Below the pieces are notes generated by a model. It made no database searches, was not told the DNA's origin, and saw nothing but the letters and a program-made list of their open reading frames with translations. This document shows, one piece after another, positions 42,805 through 50,594 of a stretch of 64,000 nucleotides of DNA. A program made the translations under genes and the position numbers. The DNA is from Pontibacter litorisediminis (lineage in GTDB: Bacteria; Bacteroidota; Bacteroidia; Cytophagales; Hymenobacteraceae). The stretch spans positions 62,001-126,000 of the forward strand of contig NZ_JARDUA010000009.1 in assembly GCF_029360645.1 (NCBI RefSeq), given 5' to 3'. Within the stretch, counting starts at the first letter, position 1. Each line of letters starts with the position of its first letter.

Positions 42805-42856
42805 GTTCCGGAGTTCCTAGTCCGGAACTTTCTCTGCTGCGGACATCCTTGTCCGC
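42805..42856. repeat. Two adjacent REP-like hairpins
   Basis: Hairpin 1 has stem GTTCCGGA / TCCGGAAC (42805-42812 with 42821-42828). Hairpin 2 has stem GCGGACA / TGTCCGC (42839-42845 with 42850-42856) and loop TCCT. Both enclose a TTCCTAG or TCCT loop, as in a two-unit repetitive extragenic palindrome. Confidence 0.6.
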
Positions 42857-43083
42857 GTTTCGGCAGTACCGGGTCCTACCACCCCTGCCCCTCCTTGTCT
42901 AAGGCGGGGAGTTCTGTAACTGCCATTGCTCAAGTATTTATTTCATAGTTGCTGGTATAGCGTCAGCAGAAGCACTAACCCACCCCTAGCTCCTCCGAGG
43001 AGGGGAATCTCCTGCATGCGATTGCCATCGCCCTCCCCCCTTCAATGGGGGACTATATGGAAAGCCGAGGCTATCGAACCAGA

Positions 43084-43421
43084 ACCCAGTCCTTGGGTTA
43101 AGCGCCTTGTGAGATCCGGTGCCCGCCAAGGGCATACCGAGCGAAGCGAGGCAAGGAGGGAACACAGCGCGATGCCCGAGGACGAGCCCTCTCGGGCTTG
43201 AGAGCAGAAAGTATTAAATGCAACCGTAGGTATGTAAGACTGTAGGATCAGCAATAGCTAGAAAGGATAGCTTATGTCAAGTTGAAGGAAGCGGTAGCAA
43301 CAGGGAAAGCACGAGCTACAAGCTCGCGCTAGCGGAAGATGAACAGTGGCTAACTAGAAATAGCTTGGTTCAAGTTGCGGAAAGCAGCGGGCTAAGAGAG
43401 GCACAAGCGGACGCTTGCGTC
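43084..43421 (-). repeat. Composite intergenic repeat, copy B (inverted)
   Basis: Read on the minus strand it contains two hairpin units in tandem, one like copy A (GCAAGCG-TC-CGCTTGTGCC) and one AGCGCGAGCT-TGT-AGCTCGTGCT. Each is followed by a related 45-60-bp tail ending in CAAGCTAT or TAAGCTAT and CTAG. It then has AAGCCCGAGAGGGCTCGTCC, TCGGGCATCGCGCTG, GGGCACCGGA and GGCGCTTAACCCAAGGACTGGG. It is the fullest of the three copies. Confidence 0.8.
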
Positions 43422-43455
43422 AGGAGGTTAATGGGGTAATCCCACAATTTTATCG

Positions 43456-43463
43456 TAATTTTG
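43456..43463 (+). promoter_or_regulatory. -7 promoter element for nuoA
   Basis: TAATTTTG matches TAnnTTTG and lies 20 nt before the nuoA start codon, giving a short leader. It is separated by about 35 nt from repeat copy B. Confidence 0.6.
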
Positions 43464-43482
43464 CCTAAACAGCTGCAACACA

Positions 43483-43992
43483 ATGGCAGAAAACTATATC
43501 TCAGACTTCGGGACCATCCTACTCTTTTTAGTAGGTGGGGCTATTTTTGTGGTGATCGGCCTGCTCACTAGCAGTTTGCTGCGCCCCAAAAACCCGAACC
43601 CGGAGAAGCTGGCAACCTACGAATCCGGTGAGGAGCCGATTGGCAACGCTTGGGTACAGTTTAACCCGCGGTTTTACGTGGTGGCGCTCATCTTCATCAT
43701 CTTTGATGTGGAGCTGGCATTCCTGTTCCCATGGGCTACAGTGTTTGGCCGCAAGGATCTGATAGAGGCGACAGACGGCGTGTGGGGATGGTTTTCGCTG
43801 ATAGAGATGTTTATCTTTATAGGTGTGCTGGTGCTGGGGCTGGCTTATGCCTGGGCAAAGGGGCACCTCGACTGGATAAAGCCGAAGCCGGTGCTACCGC
43901 AAAGCCGCTCCAAAATACCCCTGGATGTATACCAGCGCGTGAACGAGCGGAAGTATGATGCCAGAAAGCCACAGCAGCAGGAGGGAGAATAA
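43483..43992 (+). CDS. nuoA: NADH-quinone oxidoreductase subunit A
   Basis: A 169-aa membrane subunit of complex I. Three helices: about 8-32, 62-85 and 97-118. The conserved loop reads YESGEEPIGNAWVQFNPRFYVVALIFIIFDVELAF, with the acidic residues in the second helix. The C-terminal extension (about 120-169) is basic and rather long compared with proteobacterial NuoA, as in other Bacteroidota. First gene of nuoA-nuoB-nuoC with a 3-nt gap to nuoB. Confidence 0.95.
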   Translation: MAENYISDFGTILLFLVGGAIFVVIGLLTSSLLRPKNPNPEKLATYESGEEPIGNAWVQFNPRFYVVALIFIIFDVELAFLFPWATVFGRKDLIEATDGVWGWFSLIEMFIFIGVLVLGLAYAWAKGHLDWIKPKPVLPQSRSKIPLDVYQRVNERKYDARKPQQQEGE

Positions 43993-43995
43993 CAG

Positions 43996-44550
43996 ATGAA
44001 TTTACCACAGGATAAGACGGGAGAAGGCGGCGTAGTGATCACAAAGCTCGATGACCTGCTCAACTGGGCGCGACTGACCTCGCTGTTCCCGATGGGCTTC
44101 GGCTTGGCCTGCTGCGCCATTGAGATGATGGGCGCTTATGCCTCGGGCTATGACCTGGACCGCTTCGGCATTATCCCGCGCGCCTCACCACGGCAGTCGG
44201 ATGTGATGATTGTGGCCGGTACGGTTACTTTTAAGATGGCCGACCGTGTGCGACGCCTTTACGAGCAAATGCCGGAGCCACGCTACGTGATCTCGATGGG
44301 AAGCTGCTCTAACTGCGGCGGCCCGTACTGGGAGCACGGCTACCATGTGGTGAAGGGGGTAGACAGGATCATACCGGTGGATGTGTACGTGCCGGGCTGC
44401 CCGCCAAGGCCGGAGGCGCTGATCGGCGGCTTTCTGAAACTACAGGAGATCATCCGCCAGGAAACCATACGCGCGCCTAGAGCCGTGCAACAAATTATGG
44501 CGAAGCGTGCGCAGCAGCAACCTGTGGCGGATGCTGATAAGTTATCCTGA
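43996..44550 (+). CDS. nuoB: NADH-quinone oxidoreductase subunit B
   Basis: A 184-aa peripheral subunit that carries the N2 [4Fe-4S] cluster next to the quinone site. Ligands C39 and C40 (GLACCAIEMM), C104 (MGSCSNCGG) and C135 (VPGCPPRPE) are all present. The C-terminal tail (about 155-184) is Gln/Ala-rich and family-typical. It lies 3 nt after nuoA and 25 nt before nuoC, so one transcript covers all three. Confidence 0.97.
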   Translation: MNLPQDKTGEGGVVITKLDDLLNWARLTSLFPMGFGLACCAIEMMGAYASGYDLDRFGIIPRASPRQSDVMIVAGTVTFKMADRVRRLYEQMPEPRYVISMGSCSNCGGPYWEHGYHVVKGVDRIIPVDVYVPGCPPRPEALIGGFLKLQEIIRQETIRAPRAVQQIMAKRAQQQPVADADKLS

Positions 44551-44575
44551 TTCACTTATTCACTCATTCAGCGTT

Positions 44576-45172
44576 ATGACCTTCGGGGAGCTACAGCAAT
44601 TTATAGTTGATACGTTTGGCGCAGAGGTTATACTGGAGGCCAAGGCCGATGCGCTGCAGCCCTACCTGGTGCTGCAGACCGAGCACCTGCCAGCGGTCTG
44701 CCTGGCACTGCACGACAACGAGCAAACCTACTTCGACTTCCTCTCCTGCCTGACAGGTATGGACAACGGCCCCGAAGCCGGCACGATGGAGGTAATTTAT
44801 ACGTTGTACTCTATCCCTTACGACCACCACCTGACGCTGAAGGTGCGGGTGCCTCGCAACAACACACCGGAAGAAGTGCTGCCGCAGGTGCCTACTGTTG
44901 CCCACATCTGGCGCACCGCCGACTGGCACGAGCGCGAGGTGTTCGACATGTTCGGCATCCTGTTTAAAGATCATCCTGACATGCGCCGCATCCTCTGTGC
45001 CGCTGACTGGGAGGGCCACCCGCTCCGCAAGGACTATAAGCTGCAGGAATACTACCACGGCATTAAAGTGCCTTTTGATCAGCACAACGAGTTGAACGGT
45101 TTTAAAGGCGAGCCGCAGTGGCTGGTGGGGCAGCCTACGCCTTTCTCGGATAAGCGGGAGAAGCCGGAGTAG
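44576..45172 (+). CDS. nuoC: NADH-quinone oxidoreductase subunit C
   Basis: 198 aa from the ATG at 44576, 25 nt after nuoB; an in-frame extension overlaps nuoB and is unlikely. The 30-kDa subunit signature HIWRTADWHEREVFDMFGILFKDHPDMRRIL is complete. It is not fused to NuoD here. Normally nuoD follows directly. In this window it is 7 kb away, and the nuoC stop is followed 4 nt later by a large perfect palindrome. Confidence 0.96.
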   Translation: MTFGELQQFIVDTFGAEVILEAKADALQPYLVLQTEHLPAVCLALHDNEQTYFDFLSCLTGMDNGPEAGTMEVIYTLYSIPYDHHLTLKVRVPRNNTPEEVLPQVPTVAHIWRTADWHEREVFDMFGILFKDHPDMRRILCAADWEGHPLRKDYKLQEYYHGIKVPFDQHNELNGFKGEPQWLVGQPTPFSDKREKPE

Positions 45173-45175
45173 TAC

Positions 45176-45235
45176 TGTATCCAACCACCCCTAGCCCCTC
45201 CTTAGACAAGGAGGGGCTAGGGGTGGTTGGATACA
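45176..45235. repeat. Perfect 28-bp inverted repeat of the C-rich family, after nuoC
   Basis: Arms 45176-45203 and 45208-45235 are exact complements around the loop AGAC. The core unit CCACCCCTAGCCCCTCCTT is also found, less perfect, at 42885-43050 and 53742-53893. It probably acts as a transcription terminator here, and it marks the point where the nuo gene order is broken. Confidence 0.85.
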
Positions 45236-45248
45236 AGCTGCCAAAAAA

Positions 45249-45286
45249 CAAAAAGCCGCCGGTTATACTTCCGGCGGCCTCTTTTT
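45249..45286 (-). terminator. Terminator of the SPFH gene
   Basis: Stem GCCGCCGG / CCGGCGGC (45255-45262 with 45271-45278), A-run on one side and CTTTTT on the other. It lies just after the stop of the minus-strand gene at 45301. Confidence 0.8.
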
Positions 45287-45300
45287 ATACTTCGCTATAT

Positions 45301-46101
45301 CTACTGCACGTTTTTGAAAAACGTGGGCGAGTTACCGTAGAGCGGTGTTTTTCCATCCCACTTCTCAATGAACTGCTGCTGGATGAGCAGTGGTGTGAGG
45401 GTGCGCTGGCGGAGTTCGTTGGCGCGTGCTTCGGCCTCGGCTTCTACTATTTTCTTGCGGGCCTGGGCTTCGGCAACTTTCAGCTCGTTCTCCACCTGCA
45501 GGGCCTGCTGCACAGCGCGGTTCTTCAGGTTTACGGCACGTACAATTTCGTCCGGGTACTGCAGGCCGCTGGTCATTTGCTCCAGCTCAAAGCCCTCTTT
45601 CCTTAAAGCATTATCTAACGCAATCTGTACTTTGTCTTCAAAACTCTGGCGGTTGGAGATAATGCTGTCGGTGCTGTACTTATTGAACTGGATGCGGAAA
45701 GCATCGCGGGTATAGTTAAACAGCGTGGTCTTGGTAATCAGCTCAATGTCTTTGCGGTACTTGCTGAAGATCCTGGGGCTTTCACCGGGGCTAACTCTAA
45801 ATGAAATGGTCGGGTCGACGGTGAAAACGGAGCCGTCTTTGGCATTTACGGTAAAGGCCGGGTAATCCACCGTCTGCACAAAGGTCGGGAACTGGAAAAC
45901 CTCTTCGGTAAAAGGATTATACCACACGCGGCCGGTTACCAGGTTCACGTCCTGTACGCCTTTGTCGGTGCCGTAGAGCTTTACAAGTATACCTTCGTGG
46001 CCCGCGTCAATGCGGGTGCAGGATTTCATGGCAGTGATAGAGAACACAAGTATAAGGATGAAGCTGATGCTCCAGGTCAGTAGCTGACGGGCGTTGTTCA
46101 T
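45301..46101 (-). CDS. SPFH/prohibitin family membrane protein
   Basis: A 266-aa protein with one N-terminal membrane anchor (LLTWSISFILILVFSITAM) and an SPFH/Band-7 domain: CTRIDAGHEGILVKLYG, VQTVDYPAFTVNAKDGSVFTVDPTISFRV. A coiled-coil helix rich in Ala/Glu follows (about 200-245; ENELKVAEAQARKKIVEAEAEA). Such proteins form membrane-microdomain scaffolds. It starts 3 nt after the small membrane gene upstream (46105-46293), so the two form an operon. Confidence 0.9.
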   Translation of the reverse strand: MNNARQLLTWSISFILILVFSITAMKSCTRIDAGHEGILVKLYGTDKGVQDVNLVTGRVWYNPFTEEVFQFPTFVQTVDYPAFTVNAKDGSVFTVDPTISFRVSPGESPRIFSKYRKDIELITKTTLFNYTRDAFRIQFNKYSTDSIISNRQSFEDKVQIALDNALRKEGFELEQMTSGLQYPDEIVRAVNLKNRAVQQALQVENELKVAEAQARKKIVEAEAEARANELRQRTLTPLLIQQQFIEKWDGKTPLYGNSPTFFKNVQ

Positions 46102-46104
46102 GGG

Positions 46105-46293
46105 TTAAGCTTTAAGTTTGTTGATGGAAAGACGGATGACGAAGAAATTAGCGATGACGAGCACCAGCAGCAAACCCAGGCCAATGGCCACTTTCAGGTC
46201 GGAAGGCTGACGCACCAGCGAGGCAATCTCTGTGAATGTAAGTATGTCGACTAGGAGCAGCAGGCCGAGCAGTAGAATGTAGGGGAATTTCAT
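46105..46293 (-). CDS. Small two-span membrane protein
   Basis: A 62-aa protein with two hydrophobic spans (FPYILLLGLLLLVDILTF and VAIGLGLLLVLVIANFFVI) separated by a short polar loop, ending in a basic tail. I do not recognise a family. It precedes the SPFH gene with a 3-nt gap, so it is likely a partner in the same membrane assembly. ATG start. Confidence 0.7.
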   Translation of the reverse strand: MKFPYILLLGLLLLVDILTFTEIASLVRQPSDLKVAIGLGLLLVLVIANFFVIRLSINKLKA

Positions 46294-46306
46294 CGGGAGT
46301 ATATTA

Positions 46307-46385
46307 TTAACACAATATACTAAAAACCTTTTGTTCTTTCACTTACTCAAAGCCGATTGCCTTGTAAAAAGTATGAATACAGGTT
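46307..46385 (-). pseudogene. Decayed 3' fragment of a GNAT acetyltransferase gene
   Basis: Minus-strand translation reads TFYKAIGFE-stop-VKEQKVFSILC-stop, against TFYKAIGFEEVKEQKVLSMLC at the end of the intact GNAT gene at 47238. One in-frame TAA (46343-46345) interrupts it, and similarity fades beyond about 46385. It is the residue of a second copy lying about 0.9 kb from the intact gene. Confidence 0.75.
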
Positions 46386-46476
46386 ATGGGGCAAGCCCTT
46401 TGCAAACGCAGGCTGTCAACTGGCACGCGCAGTCGAGAAGCCGGTAAGGTAATGTACTGCGTTGAATAGCAAGGGC

Positions 46477-46512
46477 GCTTTGTGGCTGCCGTCGCAGGCC
46501 ACAAAGCATTTT
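46477..46512. terminator. Hairpin with T-run between small genes
   Basis: Stem GCTTTGTGGC / GCCACAAAGC (46477-46486 with 46498-46507), followed by ATTTTTA. It separates the 143-aa membrane gene from the small membrane/SPFH operon. Confidence 0.55.
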
Positions 46513-46540
46513 TATGCCCAAGAGCTTAAGCTGCTTGGGT

Positions 46541-46972
46541 TTATGCTTTTACATAGTTGTTACTACGCCTGCCGCTCCTGAAAAGAAAGTACCCCACCGC
46601 CATGTACAGGATAACTGCCACTCCGATTGGGGCCTCCTGTTGTGCGTACCAGATGCTACTGTTCTGAAGCAGGGGGTTGGTAACCATGCCTATCAGAACA
46701 AATGAGCCGAAAACCAAAGCTGGTGAAAGAATGATGGCAACGGCCCGAACCAGGAAGTTGCGGTTCCTGCTGAGGTAATACCCTATGCCTGTAGAGCCGA
46801 TTAGCAGCAACACGATACCGATTGTCATAAAAAGCGCTGCGGCTCCGCTAGTTATAATCCGGCCATTTGTGGACACAATCACAGCTAATTTTATTGCCCA
46901 GGCTAGTGTGCCTCCTATCAAAAACAAACCTGCTATCTGCGACCATCTTGCATAAAGTAATTTTACCTGCAT
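46541..46972 (-). CDS. Putative four-span membrane protein
   Basis: A 143-aa protein with four hydrophobic stretches: about 12-34, 42-66, 74-98 and 112-132. The loops are short and the C-terminus is basic (FRSGRRSNNYVKA). No family is recognised; the layout is like small Bacteroidota membrane proteins of unknown role. It is monocistronic between a terminator-like hairpin and a 265-base gap. ATG start, start choice not strongly supported by a ribosome site. Confidence 0.65.
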   Translation of the reverse strand: MQVKLLYARWSQIAGLFLIGGTLAWAIKLAVIVSTNGRIITSGAAALFMTIGIVLLLIGSTGIGYYLSRNRNFLVRAVAIILSPALVFGSFVLIGMVTNPLLQNSSIWYAQQEAPIGVAVILYMAVGYFLFRSGRRSNNYVKA

Positions 46973-47237
46973 AAGGAATAGGCTTAGTTATGGAACAACT
47001 TGTATCAGGGAAATGAACAAGCCTTCGTGTAGCCGGGGTGCTGGAAGGCCAACGGGTAGGGGAAAGAAATATAAGCTTTATATACTAGCGCGTATGCAGA
47101 AGGTTTTGACTTGCAGTGGGTAAAATTATTCGGTCACCATACTATAGGCAGCTTGCTTGTTGTAAGCTGTCTCAACCATTTTAATAAAGTATGGGTTATA
47201 CGCTTGCAGTAGCGGGAGTGCTATAAGAAATATACTT

Positions 47238-47663
47238 TCAGCACAACATGCTGAGAACTTTTTGCTCTTTCACTTCCTCAAAGCCAATGGCCTTGTAAAA
47301 AGTATGAGTGTCGGTTCTTTGGGTGTTGCAGCGCACCCTAACGCTGCATACTCCCTTTTGCCTCGCCCACGCCCGCACCTGCTCCACCAGCTTTCGGCCG
47401 GCTCCTGTTCTTCGGTAGTTTTCGTCTACCACCAGTCCGCCTATCTCCACAAAAGTGCCCGACTCCAGCCGCAAGGTATAAAACCCGTGTATCCAGCCGA
47501 TCAGTTGATCTTTCAGCACCGCTCCGAAAGCGCAATGGTCTTTGCTGCCTAAGATTTCCTGCAGCCATACTTTTGTTTCTGCAACTGATGCTGTGTAGCC
47601 GAGTTGGGAGGAGAGGTTGGTTATGGCTTTGGCGTCATCGGAGGTAAGTGTTCTGATGTGCAT
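47238..47663 (-). CDS. GNAT family N-acetyltransferase
   Basis: A 141-aa single-domain GNAT: IRTLTSDDAKAITNLSSQLGY at the start, the acetyl-CoA loop VVDENYRRTGAGRKLVEQV (Q/R-x-x-G-x-G/A form), and FYKAIGFEEVKEQKV at the end. It transfers acetyl groups to an unknown small molecule or protein. Its 3' end is partly duplicated as a broken copy at 46307-46385. Confidence 0.9.
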   Translation of the reverse strand: MHIRTLTSDDAKAITNLSSQLGYTASVAETKVWLQEILGSKDHCAFGAVLKDQLIGWIHGFYTLRLESGTFVEIGGLVVDENYRRTGAGRKLVEQVRAWARQKGVCSVRVRCNTQRTDTHTFYKAIGFEEVKEQKVLSMLC

Positions 47664-47694
47664 GGTTCATAGTTTGGTGAGAAGTTTTTTTCGC

Positions 47695-47722
47695 TGGCGC
47701 GAGCTTACAGTTCGTGCTTTGC
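47695..47722 (+). repeat. Fragment of the composite repeat hairpin unit
   Basis: GGCGCGAGCTTACAGTTCGTGCTTT resembles hairpin unit 2 of copies B and C (AGCGCGAGCT-TGT-AGCTCGTGCT). Only the hairpin and the first tail bases are present. Confidence 0.5.
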
Positions 47723-47782
47723 TTTTGTTTTTATTAGCAGAGGTAAGAACTGCAAACTAGCACCAAAGGGAGTCGCTTTAGC

Positions 47783-49093
47783 TTATTTGCCAAGCGTGTA
47801 CCCCAACACTAACGAAAGAGACTTTGTTAACTTTGTTTCCCACTGATCGTTTTCAAGCATCACTTTACCCAAGTTGTAGTTTGCTTCTATGCTGAACTTG
47901 TTGTTGCGCTTATAGCCAAGTCCTGCAGTGAAGCTTGGCAGGAAAGTAGATACCTTATGATCAAAGGCAGTATTAAGTTTATTATCTTCTGAGTCAAATG
48001 CCTTATTAGGGGTTAACAGGAAGTTTAAACCTGCAGTACCATTTATGAATAGCTTAGAAGATTCGTTCAGAAAGAAATAATGCCGCACACCTACAGGTAA
48101 TACGACATGTGAATAGTTTACAGTAGTATTGCCATCATAAGCGCCGCTACCTCCAGGATTTGAGGGGGCGGACCTGGAACTGTAGACTGTGAGGTCGGTT
48201 CTAAATTTTACAAAATGGAGAGTTAGTTCAGCAAACACAGACCACTTGCTTTTGTTGAACGGGAAAACGTACTCTGCCTCCAACCCAATCTGTGGGGAAA
48301 TATTCCGGTTAGAGGTTGTGGTATAGTGTTTTACGTTTCTTAGAGTGGCAGGACCGGAGCTTTGGCTAAAAACAACAACTTGGTCTACCTGTAGTATAGA
48401 AGAGTTTAAGCCTGCCTTCAATGTAAAAGCTGTTTTTCCCTTCTCTTTTTTAGCAGTATTGTCAATATAGTTAGCGCCAATACACTCATTGTACTTCTTA
48501 AACAGCTTAACTAAGTCACTCTCGTCGTACTCTATGTTGCTGAAATCTTTTTCTGTGAGGCCTGAACACTCCAGATTTGTCCAAAGCTGCTGCCTATATG
48601 TATTGTTTACTCCAATCTTGTTCCCGTTCAGCATAAACTTCTTATAAACAAGTTGCTGCATGGCTGTACTGGTTGTCTTGTAGAAAAACCGCTCTAAGCC
48701 ATTACGATCATAGTATGCGTATAGTGATGCTTCTCCGATCAAGGATGCTCTTAAGAACAACTGCTCTTCTTCAAACTGAGGTTCTCTGTTATTACTAAGA
48801 TCATTTCCTTTGCTGCCTGACCTGTCTATTTTCACTGTAAATCTTTGGTATTTATGCGGTGTATTTAGCACCTCAAATTCTTTAACGGCGTCGATTGTAG
48901 CAACCTCAGGTACTGAATTCTCTGTTAACTTATACTCAAAGCTGGTTGGGTTCCTAGCTTTGTCGGTATTCCTGATCAAGCAATCTATTCTTTGGCCGTT
49001 GTTATCAACAAAGTATCCCTGCTCGAAAAGCACCTGTGCATGCACAGATAGACTTAATAAAATAAAGAGAGTTAAAAGTAGAAGTTTGTTCAT
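47783..49093 (-). CDS. Outer-membrane beta-barrel protein, paralogue 1
   Basis: 436 aa with a signal peptide (LLLLTLFILLSLSVHAQ). The N-terminal ~200 residues form a conserved domain: FEQGYFVDNNGQRIDCLIRN, YQRFTVKIDRS, EEQLFLRASLIGEASLYAYYDRNGLERFFYK. The C-terminal half is a porin-like barrel with alternating strands up to SLSLVLGYTLGK. A paralogue (about 45% identical by eye) lies at 50595. Function unknown. Both copies stand immediately upstream of and divergent from a nuoD 5' end. AT-rich. Confidence 0.82.
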   Translation of the reverse strand: MNKLLLLTLFILLSLSVHAQVLFEQGYFVDNNGQRIDCLIRNTDKARNPTSFEYKLTENSVPEVATIDAVKEFEVLNTPHKYQRFTVKIDRSGSKGNDLSNNREPQFEEEQLFLRASLIGEASLYAYYDRNGLERFFYKTTSTAMQQLVYKKFMLNGNKIGVNNTYRQQLWTNLECSGLTEKDFSNIEYDESDLVKLFKKYNECIGANYIDNTAKKEKGKTAFTLKAGLNSSILQVDQVVVFSQSSGPATLRNVKHYTTTSNRNISPQIGLEAEYVFPFNKSKWSVFAELTLHFVKFRTDLTVYSSRSAPSNPGGSGAYDGNTTVNYSHVVLPVGVRHYFFLNESSKLFINGTAGLNFLLTPNKAFDSEDNKLNTAFDHKVSTFLPSFTAGLGYKRNNKFSIEANYNLGKVMLENDQWETKLTKSLSLVLGYTLGK

Positions 49094-49331
49094 TAGTAAA
49101 TTGTTGGAAGTAGTTAAATGTTAAGTAGGTTTAGAATACTATTATAAAGTTTGTACATGCATATGTTACAAATATAGCATATGCATGTTTTTATACTGTG
49201 AAAGATTGCATACTTTCAATAAGGCAATCATAGTGTCTAATTTGCCTTCTCTAACAAACCCCTGCACAAATCCCCCTTTTTTCCGAACTTTGCAGAAGAA
49301 GCAAATTGACATTTTTAATTTCTAACACGCC

Positions 49332-49694
49332 TTGGCCTCAACCACCTACAAAAACTACCTGCTGCAGTCGGAGCCGAACAAGTTCAGCCAGGAGGCGCTG
49401 AAGGCCGGTGAGATGATTGTGAACATGGGGCCGCAGCACCCGAGCACGCACGGCGTACTGCGCCTGGAGGTGGTCACCGACGGCGAGATCATACAGGAGG
49501 TGGTGCCGCACATTGGTTACCTGCACCGCTGTTTCGAGAAGCACGCCGAAAGTATGGCCTACAACCAGACCATCCCCTACGTGGACCGCATGGACTACCT
49601 GGCGGCCATGAACTCGGAGCATGTTTGGTGCATGGGCGTGGAGAAGCTAATTTATTCTTTGAAAATAGGCATTAACACTTGCGTAGAACCTTAA
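49332..49694 (+). pseudogene. Truncated duplicate of nuoD (5' part only)
   Basis: The first ~105 codons equal the intact nuoD at 52127. From the YKNYLLQ segment to the breakpoint I count nine base differences over about 310 bases, all at third codon positions and all synonymous. At 49649 the similarity stops inside the EKL codons, and the frame runs on for about 14 unrelated residues to a TAA. About 65 bases of upstream sequence, including the -7 region, are duplicated too (49263-49331 against 52054-52126). The product would lack most of NuoD and cannot be functional. The start is TTG. Confidence 0.9.
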
Positions 49695-50375
49695 GGTATA
49701 CCCATTGGCCTTTAGGTACTGAACTGTCGCATTCGACTTAAGTGATTCACAATTCAAAGCAAGGCCATGCATCTCTAGAATAATTATTTTTGGCTTATAT
49801 AAATTTAAGTCAATGGATTTCAATACATTAAAATCATGTCCTTCTACATCTATTGAAAGTAAATCTATCTCCTGCTCTGCTGGCAAGTGCTCTTTTAAAA
49901 TTGTATTTAACGTTTTTGCTGCCATAATCTGCTGATTATCGAAACTCCAGAAACTGGAGTGTTTGGCTAACGTGTTTTTGTCTACTGTGCTTACCCGGCT
50001 TTCATTTGATAAGAAAAAAGTAACATCTTGTTCAACGTCGGAAACAGCGCTACATACAGCAATGTCCCTTGGTCTGACTTTATTGAATTTTTGGATTAAT
50101 GAGTCGTTTGCATCGATACAAATTCCAGAGCCACCTTCTAAATAGATTAGGAAGGTGTTTGAGTCTAAGACAGGATCATTGCATCCCACATCAATATAAA
50201 ACAGCTGCCTATGAGAAGGCTTAGTTAAAAGGGCTGATAGAATGACATCCTCCCCAGTTTGGGAGAACATGAACTTAACCTTTATATTCATCAGCTTTCT
50301 TAACACTATAAAAGATAGTATTTTGATGAAGAGAGGCAAGGTGACATAGTTGTGAAGGTTCTTTCTTTTTATCAT
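49647..50375 (-). CDS. FkbM family methyltransferase
   Basis: A 242-aa class I SAM methyltransferase. Motif I is FYIDVGCNDP, followed by CIDAND; the later strand is DLLSIDVEGHDFNVLKSID, the FkbM signature. Such enzymes O-methylate sugars or secondary metabolites. The gene is AT-rich and lacks the AAGTATA word frequent elsewhere, so it looks acquired. Its stop codon (TAG at 49649-49647) lies exactly at the nuoD duplication breakpoint, with two of its bases belonging to the nuoD copy. Confidence 0.88.
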   Translation of the reverse strand: MIKRKNLHNYVTLPLFIKILSFIVLRKLMNIKVKFMFSQTGEDVILSALLTKPSHRQLFYIDVGCNDPVLDSNTFLIYLEGGSGICIDANDSLIQKFNKVRPRDIAVCSAVSDVEQDVTFFLSNESRVSTVDKNTLAKHSSFWSFDNQQIMAAKTLNTILKEHLPAEQEIDLLSIDVEGHDFNVLKSIDLNLYKPKIIILEMHGLALNCESLKSNATVQYLKANGYTLRFYASVNAYFQRIN

Positions 50376-50500
50376 ATATCGAGAGGGCTTTTAGCTGTTA
50401 TGTTCAATAGCTAATATTTAAGATGGATTAGCATCTATGTCAAAAATAATTCATGAATTAACCGAAATCTCAACATAACATTTGTCAGAACTCTTTCGAA

Positions 50501-50573
50501 GGTGTGAGCTTGCAACTCGTGCCGTTGCTTAGAATAATAGAATAAGAAGTACGAGCTACAGCACGCGTCGCGG
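50501..50573. repeat. Fragments of composite-repeat hairpin units in both orientations
   Basis: GGTGTGAGCTTGCAACTCGTGCC at 50501-50523 is a unit-2-like hairpin. 50548-50573 (TACGAGCTACAGCACGCG) is another in inverse orientation. They lie in the gap between the FkbM gene and the second outer-membrane paralogue. Confidence 0.5.
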
Positions 50574-50594
50574 TAAGGAAAGTATGGCTACTCT

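Larger units (their letters stand above)
42675..43482. other. Long gene-free region upstream of nuoA
   Basis: 808 bases with no credible gene. It holds two REP-like hairpins (42805-42856), C-rich repeat units around 42885-43050, composite repeat copy B (43084-43421, inverted) and the nuoA promoter. ORFs in this region are built from repeat sequence and are not considered coding. Confidence 0.6.

Noticed and set aside
42712..43254. Short ORFs of 70-91 aa upstream of nuoA
   Set aside because: They consist of repeat-family sequence and translate through hairpins; equivalent ORFs are not kept in the other repeat copies.
42805..43421. CRISPR array
   Set aside because: The repeats are palindromic, unevenly spaced and diverged; there are no uniform spacers and no cas genes in the window.
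49332..49694. Functional short form of NuoD
   Set aside because: It lacks about three quarters of the protein, including the quinone-site and interface helices, and ends in unrelated codons.
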